Source: Cyclobacteriaceae bacterium
Lineage (GTDB): Bacteria; Bacteroidota; Bacteroidia; Cytophagales; Cyclobacteriaceae
Reading direction: 5' to 3'
Length of the DNA: 64,000 bases
NCBI GenBank assembly: GCA_019638285.1
Contig: JAHBUB010000005.1
Coordinates: 84,120 to 148,119 of the forward strand
In this document: piece by piece, positions 38,633 to 46,458 of the stretch
How positions within the stretch are numbered: the first letter of the stretch is position 1
Layout of the letters: each line of letters opens with the position of its first letter
Program-made: the position numbers and the translations under genes
The notes under the pieces: model-generated
Databases searched by the model: none
The model's input: only the letters and a program-made list of their open reading frames with translations
What the model was told of the DNA's origin: nothing

Positions 38633-38901
38633 TAATCTTTTCTATTTCCTGAGTGTCCCTTAAATACACGCGTTGGCGAAAATTCTCCCAACTTATGCCC
38701 TACCATGTTCTCGGTTACATACACGGGAATAAACTTATTCCCATTATGAACGGCAAGCGTATGTCCTATTAAATCCGGTGTAATCGTTGATCTCCTTGAC
38801 CAAGTCTTGATCACTGATTTTTTCCCAGACTGCTCCATTGTCTCTACTTTTTTCAAAAGACGGGCATCTAGATATGGACCTTTTTTTATTGACCTTCCCA
38901 T
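38632..38901 (-). CDS. rpsS: Ribosomal protein S19
   Basis: Small-subunit head protein, 89 residues, starting [20 protein letters not shown] and containing [41 protein letters not shown]-type sequence. Both ends make TAATG overlaps, with rplB and rplV. Confidence 0.97.
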   Translation of the reverse strand: MGRSIKKGPYLDARLLKKVETMEQSGKKSVIKTWSRRSTITPDLIGHTLAVHNGNKFIPVYVTENMVGHKLGEFSPTRVFKGHSGNRKD

Positions 38902-39725
38902 TATTTCTTCCTTCTTACAATGATTAGACGATCTGAATACTTCTTAGGTGAACGAGTTTTCTTACCCTTAGAAGGCACTCCATTACGTGATCTTGGATGA
39001 CCTCCACTGGCTCTTCCTTCACCACCACCCATGGGATGGTCTACCGGGTTCATCGCCACTGGCCTGGTGCGTGGACGAATTCCTCTCCAACGGTTACGTC
39101 CTGCTTTACCCTGAGTTTCGTTCATATGCTCATGGTTGGATACCGCTCCAATAGTTGCCATACAATTGACAAGCACATTTCTCATTTCACCTGATGGCAT
39201 CTTCAAAGTCGCATATGCTCCTTCACGTGCTACCAACTGAATAAACACTCCGGCACTTCTGGCAATAGACGCTCCTTTTCCTGGCTTCAACTCCACGTTG
39301 TGGATGATTGTACCCACAGGAATCTTGCTCAACGGAAGTGCGTTACCTACTTCTGGTGGTACGGATTCTCCTGATATAACGGTCTGACCTACAGTAATTC
39401 CTTGTGGAGCTAATATGTAGGTTTTGAAACCATCCGCATAATATAAAAGAGCCACTCGCGCAGTGCGGGTAGGGTCATATTCTATAGATTTAACAGTGGC
39501 GGGAATATCAAACTTGTTCCTTTTGAAATCAATCGTCCGAATTTTTTGCTTATGACCTCCGCCAATATAGCGCATGGTCATTCGTCCATTGCTGTTACGA
39601 CCTCCACTCTTTTTAATAGTACTTACCAATGATTTCTCAGGACGACTTGCCGTAATGTCGTTAAAGCTTGGCGCCATACGGTGCCTGCTTCCTGCTGTCA
39701 TTGGTTTAAGTTTTCTTACCGCCAT
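38901..39725 (-). CDS. rplB: Ribosomal protein L2
   Basis: Peptidyl-transferase-centre protein, 274 residues. [53 protein letters not shown] and the C-terminal [24 protein letters not shown] (with the conserved His) are present. It starts 12 bases after rplW. Confidence 0.97.
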   Translation of the reverse strand: MAVRKLKPMTAGSRHRMAPSFNDITASRPEKSLVSTIKKSGGRNSNGRMTMRYIGGGHKQKIRTIDFKRNKFDIPATVKSIEYDPTRTARVALLYYADGFKTYILAPQGITVGQTVISGESVPPEVGNALPLSKIPVGTIIHNVELKPGKGASIARSAGVFIQLVAREGAYATLKMPSGEMRNVLVNCMATIGAVSNHEHMNETQGKAGRNRWRGIRPRTRPVAMNPVDHPMGGGEGRASGGHPRSRNGVPSKGKKTRSPKKYSDRLIIVRRKK

Positions 39726-39737
39726 CGCTATTCGTTA

Positions 39738-40025
39738 TTAAACGTTGCTATAAAAATCAATTACTTCTCCTTCAGCGACCGTGATGATTGCCTTTTTGTA
39801 GTTTGGCATACGACCTGAAAGCACTCCTGCTTTGGTATACCGTGACTTGTATTTTCCCATCACATTCATGGTATTCACCTTTGCCACATTTACACCATAC
39901 ATCTTCTCTACGGCATTCTTTATCTCAATCTTGTTGGCATCGCTGTCAACCAGAAAACCATATTTCCCTTTTTCGTTAAGGGCAGAGACTTTTTCAGTAA
40001 CCAGGGGTTTTTTTAAAATGCTCAT
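39738..40025 (-). CDS. rplW: Ribosomal protein L23
   Basis: Tunnel-exit protein that docks SRP and trigger factor, 95 residues. ILKKPLVTEKVSALNEKGKYGFLVDSDANKIEIKNAVEKMYGV-like sequence is canonical. It starts four bases after rplD. Confidence 0.96.
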   Translation of the reverse strand: MSILKKPLVTEKVSALNEKGKYGFLVDSDANKIEIKNAVEKMYGVNVAKVNTMNVMGKYKSRYTKAGVLSGRMPNYKKAIITVAEGEVIDFYSNV

Positions 40026-40029
40026 TGGA

Positions 40030-40662
40030 TTACTGCTTATTTAAAATGTTGCTAATCAATTCCATACCACTTTCCACCAGTATCAACTGATCTGCATTCA
40101 TGAGATCGTAAGTATTGAGCTGAGAAGCAGTGATTACTTTAGTGTTTTGTACGTTTCTGCCAGAAAGCACTATGTTTTTCTTATTCTCCCCCAGTATCAC
40201 CAAGGTCTTTTTGTCGGCCAATGAAAGTGCTCCTAACATAGTTAGGTATTGTTTGGTCTTAGGTGCCTCGAAATCAAAATCTTCAAGCACAGCAATCGCA
40301 TTGCCTTTTGCTTTGTATGCGAGGGCTGATCTGCGTGCAAGATCTTTCACTTTCTTATTGAGCTTAAAAGAATAATCTCTTGGCTGAGGGCCGAATACAC
40401 GTCCACCACCACGGAACAAGGGGTTTTTGATGTTACCCGCGCGAGCGCCACCTGTTCCTTTTTGGTTCTTCAACTTCTTTGAAGAGCCTTTAATTTCTGC
40501 ACGCTGCTTTGCTTTGGCTGTGCCCTGACGCTTATTGGCCAGTATGCTTTTTACATCCAAATAGATGGCGTGATCGTTAGGCTCGATTCCGAATATTTCA
40601 GAAGAAAGGCTCACTTTACGACCGGTGTCTTCACCACTATATTTTACAACAGCTAAGTCCAT
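40030..40662 (-). CDS. rplD: Ribosomal protein L4
   Basis: Tunnel-lining protein, 210 residues; in E. coli it also represses the S10 operon. KQRAEIKGSSKKLKNQKGTGGARAGNIKNPLFRGGGRVFGPQPRDYSFKLNKKV-type loop and LEDFDFEAPKTK are typical. It overlaps rplC by a TAATG junction. Confidence 0.97.
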   Translation of the reverse strand: MDLAVVKYSGEDTGRKVSLSSEIFGIEPNDHAIYLDVKSILANKRQGTAKAKQRAEIKGSSKKLKNQKGTGGARAGNIKNPLFRGGGRVFGPQPRDYSFKLNKKVKDLARRSALAYKAKGNAIAVLEDFDFEAPKTKQYLTMLGALSLADKKTLVILGENKKNIVLSGRNVQNTKVITASQLNTYDLMNADQLILVESGMELISNILNKQ

Positions 40663-41294
40663 TACTTTTCAAGTATAATTGTTGAGTTCTTGGCTCCTGG
40701 GACAGGGCCGCTAACTAATATCAAATTATGTTCAGGCAGAATTTTCACCACCTGAAGGTTAAGTATCTTCACACGATTGCCCCCTGTTTGGCCTGCCATC
40801 TTTTTGCCTTTCACTACACGTGCTGCAAAAGACGCATTACCCAAAGATCCAGGTGCTCTTAATCTATTGTGCTGTCCGTGAGTTTGACCCCCTACTCCGG
40901 CAAATCCATGGCGTTTTACCACACCCTGAAATCCGCGACCTTTTGAAGTGCCTATTGCATCCAGCCAATCGCCTTCCTTAAATATTTCCTCCACCTTAAT
41001 CTCTCTGCCCAATTCGATCATCCCATCAAACTCTGATCTGAAATCTCTGAATTCTACAATAAATCGCTTTGGTGTTGTGTTGGCCTTTTTGAAATGGCCC
41101 ATCATTGGCTGAGTAGTATGCTTCTCCTTACGCTCACCATATGCAAGCTGCACAGCCCTGTAACCATCGGTCTCTATATTCTTCACCTGAGTGACAACAC
41201 AAGGACCAGCCTGTATTACTGTCACCGCTATGTTTTGACCATCTTGGCCGTACACATTGGTCATTCCGACCTTTTTTCCAATTATTCCAGGCAT
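40662..41294 (-). CDS. rplC: Ribosomal protein L3
   Basis: Large-subunit protein near the peptidyl transferase centre, 210 residues. The ATG at 41294 ([19 protein letters not shown]) is the family start; the frame open to 41399 adds residues unlike L3 and would include the promoter. [36 protein letters not shown]-type sequence identifies it. It is the first gene of the cluster here; rpsJ, its usual upstream neighbour, is absent. Confidence 0.97.
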   Translation of the reverse strand: MPGIIGKKVGMTNVYGQDGQNIAVTVIQAGPCVVTQVKNIETDGYRAVQLAYGERKEKHTTQPMMGHFKKANTTPKRFIVEFRDFRSEFDGMIELGREIKVEEIFKEGDWLDAIGTSKGRGFQGVVKRHGFAGVGGQTHGQHNRLRAPGSLGNASFAARVVKGKKMAGQTGGNRVKILNLQVVKILPEHNLILVSGPVPGAKNSTIILEK

Positions 41295-41325
41295 GCTTAA
41301 TCCTATTTTGCTTGTTTCTGAGTCG

Positions 41326-41349
41326 TTTTGCGGGTTCCTCCGCGCAAAA
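41326..41349 (-). promoter_or_regulatory. Leader hairpin of the ribosomal operon
   Basis: On the minus strand a seven-base perfect stem TTTTGCG / CGCAAAA encloses a ten-base GGAGGA-containing loop. It lies a few bases after the predicted start site of the rplC promoter, in a leader of about 55 bases, where ribosomal-protein feedback elements often sit. No T run follows, so it is not an intrinsic terminator. Confidence 0.4.
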
Positions 41350-41356
41350 AGGACTG

Positions 41357-41387
41357 CAAAGATAGGAACTATAAAATAGTTACCAAA
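41357..41387 (-). promoter_or_regulatory. Consensus promoter of the S10-type operon
   Basis: On the minus strand TTTG (41387-41384), a 19-base spacer and TATCTTTG (41364-41357) match TTTG-N19-TAnnTTTG exactly. It lies about 63 bases before the rplC ATG. Confidence 0.8.
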
Positions 41388-41479
41388 TGAGGGTTTCAAA
41401 ATTTTGAATATGAATTAAAAAGCGCCTTTTTTTAGCTTTTTAAAGCCTAATTTGGCCTACGAAAAAACTATCTCTTCAT

Positions 41480-41540
41480 GTATTTCAAATACCTCAATAG
41501 AATGGCGCAAATATTTGGTCATTCTGGTGACAAATATTTT
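41480..41540 (+). promoter_or_regulatory. Palindrome cluster before the iron-type ABC genes, possible operator
   Basis: Three related AT-rich elements lie within 61 bases upstream of the permease: GTATTTCAAATAC (6-1-6 palindrome, 41480-41492), CAAATATTTG (41508-41517) and CAAATATTTT (41531-41540). The last two form a direct repeat 23 bases apart. A weaker promoter match, TTTG (41514-41517)-N17-TATTTTAG (41535-41542), overlaps them. The layout suits repression, for example by a Fur-type protein, but the regulator is inferred. Confidence 0.4.
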
Positions 41541-41554
41541 AGTTGCAAGGTGTC

Positions 41555-42577
41555 ATGAAATTGAGTTTTAAACTCCTGCCTGTTCTTATTATAGTAGGTT
41601 CACTTCTGCTTCTGTTCCTGGTCAATATCTCTTTGGGAAGCATTCAAATACCATTCACAAAGGTGATAGCCAGCATTTTCTCTCATGGAGATGGCCATGA
41701 TACCTATTATAGTATCATTTGGCAGTTAAGGATTCCCAAAGCTATTACCTGTGTGGTGGCTGGATCGGCCCTATCAATTGCCGGCTTACTCATGCAGACC
41801 CTGTTCAGAAATCCGCTAGCTGGACCTGATGTTTTGGGTCTTAGCTCTGGAGCCAGTCTAATGGTGGCCTTTGTATTACTTCTCGGTACATCAGCAGCAT
41901 CCTATCTGCCGGTAGTAAGTCCGTGGTCCTTGGCGCTGGCCGCCAGCCTTGGAAGTGGCACTATATTCCTTTTGGTGATAGCCGTGGCACACCGTGTGCG
42001 TGACAATACCTCTTTATTGATTATTGGATTAATGATAGCTGCTGCTTCTGGTTCCTTTGTAAGTGTTCTTCAATATCTAAGCAAAGCGCAAGACCTGCAG
42101 GCATTTGTTATCTGGACACTCGGTAGTGTAGGGGGCACAAACTGGAATGAAATATTAATACTCGTTCTCTTGCTGATCATTGGTGGCTCACTGGCCCTCA
42201 CTTCTGTAAAATCACTTAATGCATGGCTTTTGGGTGACAACTATGCACAGAGCTTGGGGATCGACATCAAAAAATCAAGGCAAAAAATCGTATTGGCTAC
42301 AAGCCTGCTTGCCGGGGGCGTGACTGCCTTTTGTGGACCCATTGCTTTTGTAGGCCTGGCCGTTCCCCACCTGGTGCGCCTTTTAGTACCCACCACAAAC
42401 CACAAAATATTGATACCCATGGTAATGATGGGGGGTGCTATTCTCCTCTTACTTTGCGATATTCTTACACAAATGCCCGGTAGCGCTACTATTTTGCCAT
42501 TGAATGCCATTACTTCAATGATTGGTGCCCCTGTTGTTATTTGGGTAGTCATGAGAAGCAAAGGTGTAAAAATGTAA
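41555..42577 (+). CDS. FecCD-family ABC transporter permease
   Basis: A 340-residue inner-membrane permease of the siderophore/heme/cobalamin (BtuC/FhuB) class from the ATG at 41555; a TTG four codons upstream is unlikely. About nine or ten membrane helices are visible. Family motifs include LRIPKAITCVVAGSALSIAGLLMQTLFRNPLAGPDVLG-type sequence near residue 50 and FCGPIAFVGLAVPHLVRLL near residue 260. It forms a dimeric channel with the ATPase encoded immediately downstream. The substrate (iron chelate, heme or cobalamin) is not decided by sequence. The binding protein is not adjacent; a family member without signal peptide is at 6.3-7.1 kb. Confidence 0.93.
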   Translation: MKLSFKLLPVLIIVGSLLLLFLVNISLGSIQIPFTKVIASIFSHGDGHDTYYSIIWQLRIPKAITCVVAGSALSIAGLLMQTLFRNPLAGPDVLGLSSGASLMVAFVLLLGTSAASYLPVVSPWSLALAASLGSGTIFLLVIAVAHRVRDNTSLLIIGLMIAAASGSFVSVLQYLSKAQDLQAFVIWTLGSVGGTNWNEILILVLLLIIGGSLALTSVKSLNAWLLGDNYAQSLGIDIKKSRQKIVLATSLLAGGVTAFCGPIAFVGLAVPHLVRLLVPTTNHKILIPMVMMGGAILLLLCDILTQMPGSATILPLNAITSMIGAPVVIWVVMRSKGVKM

Positions 42578-43582
42578 ATGATGAATACTTCACCTCTTTT
42601 CATAAAAAATCTATGCATAGGATATCCGGGGCTTAATAACCATGTCTTGTTTGATAATCTTAACCTCTCCTTATATAATGGACAGTTGGTTTGCTTTATG
42701 GGGCCTAATGGGATTGGTAAGAGTACCTTAATCAGAACGCTGGCTGGAGCACAAAAACCCCTATCGGGAGAAATTAAGGGAATAGGAAACAAGAATGTAT
42801 CAGTTGTCCTAACGGAAAGGGTGAACGCAGGAATGATGACTGCCAGAGAACTGGTAAGTTTTGGCAGATACCCTTACCTGGGCTGGTCGGTAAGAATGAC
42901 TGAAGCGGATCACAGCAAAATAGATGAAGCCGTACAACAAGTACGCATTCACAATCTGCTTGACAAATCCATTCATGAATTGAGTGATGGTCAAATGCAA
43001 ATGGTGATGATTGCCAGGGCGCTTGCACAAGATACCCCTGTACTTCTGCTGGATGAACCAACTGCCCACCTCGACCTTAATAATAGGGTTGAGATTATGA
43101 ACCTTTTGAGAAGATTAGCCAAAGAAAACAATAAAGCCATCTTAGTCTCTACCCATGAATTGGATCTTGCGCTGCAAACTGCAGACCTTGTGTGGCTCGC
43201 CACTTCTCAAAAATCCATTCGAGTAGGAATATCGGAAGACCTCGTTCTAGATGGCACCTTCGATGAGGTGTTTCGGTTCAAAGGATTTGATCTAAAAACG
43301 GGTAGGGTAAAACAAGAGCCTTTTCGCCATACCGGTATTCAGCTAATTGGGGATGGACACGCTTACTTGTGGACAAAAAATGCGCTGGAACGGAATGGTT
43401 TTCATATTGATCCTAATTCAAACCTTACGATTAAAATCAAAACGACAACTGAAGAATTGACTACCTGGACTGGCTTCAGTAATGGAGAGAAAACGTTTCT
43501 CTCCATCGCGGAATTATTGAGTGCCCTAATAAATATAATACCTAATGCTCAATCTTTGAAGTCAGTAACTGAGATCAAATGA
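42578..43582 (+). CDS. ABC transporter ATP-binding protein (FecE/BtuD type)
   Basis: A 334-residue ATPase. Walker A is GPNGIGKST near residue 45, signature LSDGQMQM near 137, Walker B LLLDEPTAHLD near 158 and the H-loop STHELD follows. About 80 residues after the ABC domain form an extra C-terminal domain (from about 250) beyond the usual 255-260 residue length, seen in Bacteroidota members. It begins directly after the permease stop (TAAATG), so the pair is co-translated. The second ATG (42581) is an alternative start. Confidence 0.93.
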   Translation: MMNTSPLFIKNLCIGYPGLNNHVLFDNLNLSLYNGQLVCFMGPNGIGKSTLIRTLAGAQKPLSGEIKGIGNKNVSVVLTERVNAGMMTARELVSFGRYPYLGWSVRMTEADHSKIDEAVQQVRIHNLLDKSIHELSDGQMQMVMIARALAQDTPVLLLDEPTAHLDLNNRVEIMNLLRRLAKENNKAILVSTHELDLALQTADLVWLATSQKSIRVGISEDLVLDGTFDEVFRFKGFDLKTGRVKQEPFRHTGIQLIGDGHAYLWTKNALERNGFHIDPNSNLTIKIKTTTEELTTWTGFSNGEKTFLSIAELLSALINIIPNAQSLKSVTEIK

Positions 43583-43591
43583 TTCTACAAG

Positions 43592-44662
43592 TTATATTCT
43601 TTCTACTCCTAGCCCAGGCTTGTAATTGCAGTACATTACCCCATCCTTCAAGATAAATCCACCTTTTACCACGTCTCTGCCTAAGTCAAGGCTACCATCA
43701 AGGTCAATGTATTTAGTATTGGCACAGGAAAAAGCGGTATGAAGTGCTGCTGTGATGCTTACAATACTTTCCTCATTGCAACCCCAGAATAGATCTACTC
43801 CCTCCAATGCTGCAATATTTGCAATCTTTAATGCCTGGCTTACACCGCCACACTTCATCAGTTTGATATTGAAAATCCCTGAAGCGCGGGGTGGTTTAAT
43901 CAATTCAATGGCATCTTTGGGTGATAGAAGAGCCTCATCAGCGGCAATCACTTTTCTTATTTCTTCTGGTAGGCGCTTCATTTCATCAATTGCCTTGGCC
44001 TTCAATGGCTGCTCAATCAACTCAATATTTAGGTGCTTTGTTTTGTTATAAAACTCAATCGTCTTTTCTGTTGTGTATCCCTGATTGGCATCAATGCGAA
44101 TGGTAAACTTGTTGCCAAACTTTTCGCGAAGCTTCACCATCCGCTCAATATCCTCTTGCAAATCAATTCCCAGCTTTACTTTAAGTACACTAAACCCACG
44201 CTTGCCGTAGTCTTCCGCTTCTTTTAGTGTTTCCTCTACATTCATGATACCAATTGTATTGCTGGTGGGCAGCGATTTAATTTTTTGTCCCAGGTATTTT
44301 ACCAGGGGCACACCAAGGTGTTTGGTGAAGGCATCATACAGGGCAATATCTAATGCAGCCCGGGCAGCAGGGTTTTTGGGCATTTTCTCCCAAACCTCAT
44401 ACGTTAATTGATTGATCTCACGAACATCCCTTCCAATTAAAAATTGAATATTTTTCTCATCCAAGGCACTCATGCAGGCATCTAAGGTCTCCCCCGTCAC
44501 ATAGTCGCTTGGGTTTCCGGCACCAATTCCCGTTGTCCCATTTTCCAGGGTGATTTCTACAAAACTGCTTTCTACCTGATCGGTGGTTTTGTATGCAATG
44601 GTATAAGGTTTGGTGTTGTCCAAATTTTCCTTCCAAACTTTAATGTCTTTGATGCGGGTCAT
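43592..44662 (-). CDS. dgcA: Enolase-superfamily epimerase, DgcA / dipeptide epimerase type
   Basis: A 356-residue (beta/alpha)7-beta barrel enzyme from the ATG at 44662; an ATG at 44713 would overlap the upstream gene. Acid/base lysines sit in LKVKLG (K161, K163) and IKLMKCGG (K267), and metal ligands are D191 (DANQGY), E217 (EQPL) and D242 (ADEALL). It follows a DUF1611 gene by 25 bases. In marine Proteobacteria this pair acts as DgcN (D-glutamate N-acetyltransferase) and DgcA (N-acetyl-D-glutamate racemase). The older assignment for this subgroup is L-Ala-D/L-Glu epimerase for murein peptides. Either reaction racemises a glutamyl alpha carbon; I favour DgcA because of the neighbour. Confidence 0.75.
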   Translation of the reverse strand: MTRIKDIKVWKENLDNTKPYTIAYKTTDQVESSFVEITLENGTTGIGAGNPSDYVTGETLDACMSALDEKNIQFLIGRDVREINQLTYEVWEKMPKNPAARAALDIALYDAFTKHLGVPLVKYLGQKIKSLPTSNTIGIMNVEETLKEAEDYGKRGFSVLKVKLGIDLQEDIERMVKLREKFGNKFTIRIDANQGYTTEKTIEFYNKTKHLNIELIEQPLKAKAIDEMKRLPEEIRKVIAADEALLSPKDAIELIKPPRASGIFNIKLMKCGGVSQALKIANIAALEGVDLFWGCNEESIVSITAALHTAFSCANTKYIDLDGSLDLGRDVVKGGFILKDGVMYCNYKPGLGVERI

Positions 44663-44687
44663 TCGTTCGTGTTTTATTTGATAAAAA

Positions 44688-45764
44688 TTATTTTGTGATC
44701 TTCGACTCTTCAATCATCTTCTTAAAAATGGGAACAAGTTGCTCCACACCATCTTCTAGGGGAAGAATACAGGGTATCCCCAAATCCTTTTCATATTGGG
44801 CAGCATAATCGCGAGCAGCTTTCTCTTCCATCTTGGCCGTGTTAATGGTGAGTGCAACCGTTTCTGCTCCATACATTTTTATCAATGCAATCTCATCTTT
44901 AGGATCAGCGATGAAGGCAGGATAGTACTCCAGGTCTTTATATTGCTTGCGTGCAGGGTTGTGTTGAAGTACTACTGAGGTAGCATCAGCAGAAACAATC
45001 CATTCCGCACCAGCAGGCCCACTGGGGTTACGAAGTGAAGATTGTCCTTCAATAAACATGATATCCGGCTTTTCATTCTCCCAGCACGTCACGATGGCGT
45101 GTTCCATTTCTCCAGAAATAAAATCATTTAAAGTAGAGTCGAAAACCATCCCATATTTAGCCCCCTGCATCCAACCTGTTTGCCCTGTGTATATCATTTC
45201 AGCCTTGTAGCCCGCTCCCCTCATTGCCTGCACAAGAAATCTTGTTGTCGTTCTCTTACCCATGGCACAGTCTGTTCCCAGTACCGCCACTTTAGGACAG
45301 GGTACTGTCTTAATCTTTCCAGACCAAAAATGCAGATCTTTAAATTTTTTGGGTTTGCGTACATCTATTATTTCTAATCCTTTTTGTTTGGCCAGATCTG
45401 CCAACTCAGGAATATCAGAAATGTACTCATGCAAGCCATTAATGAGGCTGTAGTCATTATCAAGTGCTTCCTTTAGTAAAATTCTTAATGAATCGGGTAT
45501 AACCCCCCCCTTGGTAGCCACTCCTATAATACAATAGACTGCTTTCTCTTTGCTAGTTTGGGCGAAATCAGCGATTGAAGCATAGACAGGAATGTTTCTT
45601 TTTTTCCCGTCCAAAACTTCTCCAGCATCTTTGCCTGCACTTTTGCTATCGATCACACCGACTATCGAAAACCTCTCCGTACCTCTGATCAAACCATGTG
45701 CTGTCTTTCCACTGTTTGTGTCGAGGTAACCTGCTGTGATAATTATGGCATTCTTTTTTTCCAT
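44688..45764 (-). CDS. dgcN: DUF1611 protein, DgcN-type D-glutamate N-acetyltransferase
   Basis: A 358-residue cytoplasmic protein. The N-terminal Rossmann-like domain (IIITAGYLDTNSGKTAHGLIRGTERF) is followed from about residue 150 by a P-loop domain with LGTDCAMGKRTTT, TGQTGWMQGAKYG and FIEGQSSLRNP. This is the full DUF1611 architecture. DgcN, a member of the family, N-acetylates D-glutamate before DgcA racemises it. The epimerase gene lies directly downstream, which supports the assignment. Substrate specificity is inferred from the pairing, not seen. Confidence 0.75.
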   Translation of the reverse strand: MEKKNAIIITAGYLDTNSGKTAHGLIRGTERFSIVGVIDSKSAGKDAGEVLDGKKRNIPVYASIADFAQTSKEKAVYCIIGVATKGGVIPDSLRILLKEALDNDYSLINGLHEYISDIPELADLAKQKGLEIIDVRKPKKFKDLHFWSGKIKTVPCPKVAVLGTDCAMGKRTTTRFLVQAMRGAGYKAEMIYTGQTGWMQGAKYGMVFDSTLNDFISGEMEHAIVTCWENEKPDIMFIEGQSSLRNPSGPAGAEWIVSADATSVVLQHNPARKQYKDLEYYPAFIADPKDEIALIKMYGAETVALTINTAKMEEKAARDYAAQYEKDLGIPCILPLEDGVEQLVPIFKKMIEESKITK

Positions 45765-45982
45765 TTTTCAAAATTTGAAAGTCGAAAGTCGGTAATAAAA
45801 AGGGAATTCATAAATCAATATTTTATTTTTTTTAGAGGACTCCCTTTTCCAACCCCTTGCCAGGAATACTTTTACTTTCGCGAGGCACTCTAAGCATGCA
45901 GTTTGTGATATTTGTGATGATTTCAGCCTCAAAAGGCCTTGTTTGAATCTGGCTGGCTTTTTGCCCATTCCAAAACCAGATA

Positions 45983-46011
45983 TTTGCAGAGGGCAATTTA
46001 GTGTAACTTTG
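45983..46011 (+). promoter_or_regulatory. Promoter candidate for the lipocalin-like gene and rlmN
   Basis: TTTG (45983-45986), a 17-base spacer and TAACTTTG (46004-46011) fit the Bacteroidota promoter with a slightly short spacer. It lies 26 bases before the ATG at 46037. Confidence 0.55.
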
Positions 46012-46036
46012 CAAAATCGAATTAAACCCAATGTTT

Positions 46037-46456
46037 ATGAGATACTTCATCATTATTCTTTTCACAAATTTAGTAATGGTAGCCAGTGGCCAGAACCTAG
46101 AAGGTACCTGGCAACTCACTGAAGAAAAACCATGCATTGAGCAACAGATGAAACAAAGTGAGACAGAGAAAGAATTACTCCCCAGCTTTGGCTCTTCTAG
46201 TAGTGCAGTTGCCAAAATCATTCGTTTCGATCGGAAAGGAAAAGGAGAAGAGAGTATTTTTACAGCCGGAAGGAAAAAAGGTACAGACAAAGAATCTTTT
46301 CGTTACCAGGTTTCCGGTGATGAATTACAATTTCTGGACAAAAAATCCGGAATTATTACAGAGCGATTTGTGATCGATGAACTTACCTCAGTGAGCCTGC
46401 GGTTTCACAAGGCGGGCAGAGATTGCGAAATGCGCAGTTTCAGAAGAATAGAATAA
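46037..46456 (+). CDS. Small secreted lipocalin-like protein
   Basis: A 139-residue exported protein from the ATG at 46037. The signal peptide (RYFIIILFTNLVMVASG) is followed by QNLEGTWQLTEEKPC, the typical opening of lipocalin-like DUF domains. Later strands include YQVSGDELQFLDKKSGII and a C-terminal CEMRSFRRI strand. Two Cys (in EKPCIEQQ and DCEMR) could pair. The ligand is unknown. It ends two bases before the rlmN start, so the two are probably co-transcribed. Confidence 0.7.
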   Translation: MRYFIIILFTNLVMVASGQNLEGTWQLTEEKPCIEQQMKQSETEKELLPSFGSSSSAVAKIIRFDRKGKGEESIFTAGRKKGTDKESFRYQVSGDELQFLDKKSGIITERFVIDELTSVSLRFHKAGRDCEMRSFRRIE

Positions 46457-46458
46457 AC

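Noticed and set aside
41295-41399. N-terminal extension of L3
   Set aside because: The extra codons do not match L3 and contain the consensus promoter and leader hairpin.
45768-46290. Minus-strand ORFs upstream of and across the lipocalin-like gene
   Set aside because: Their compositions look random, and a better promoter and signal-peptide gene lie on the plus strand.
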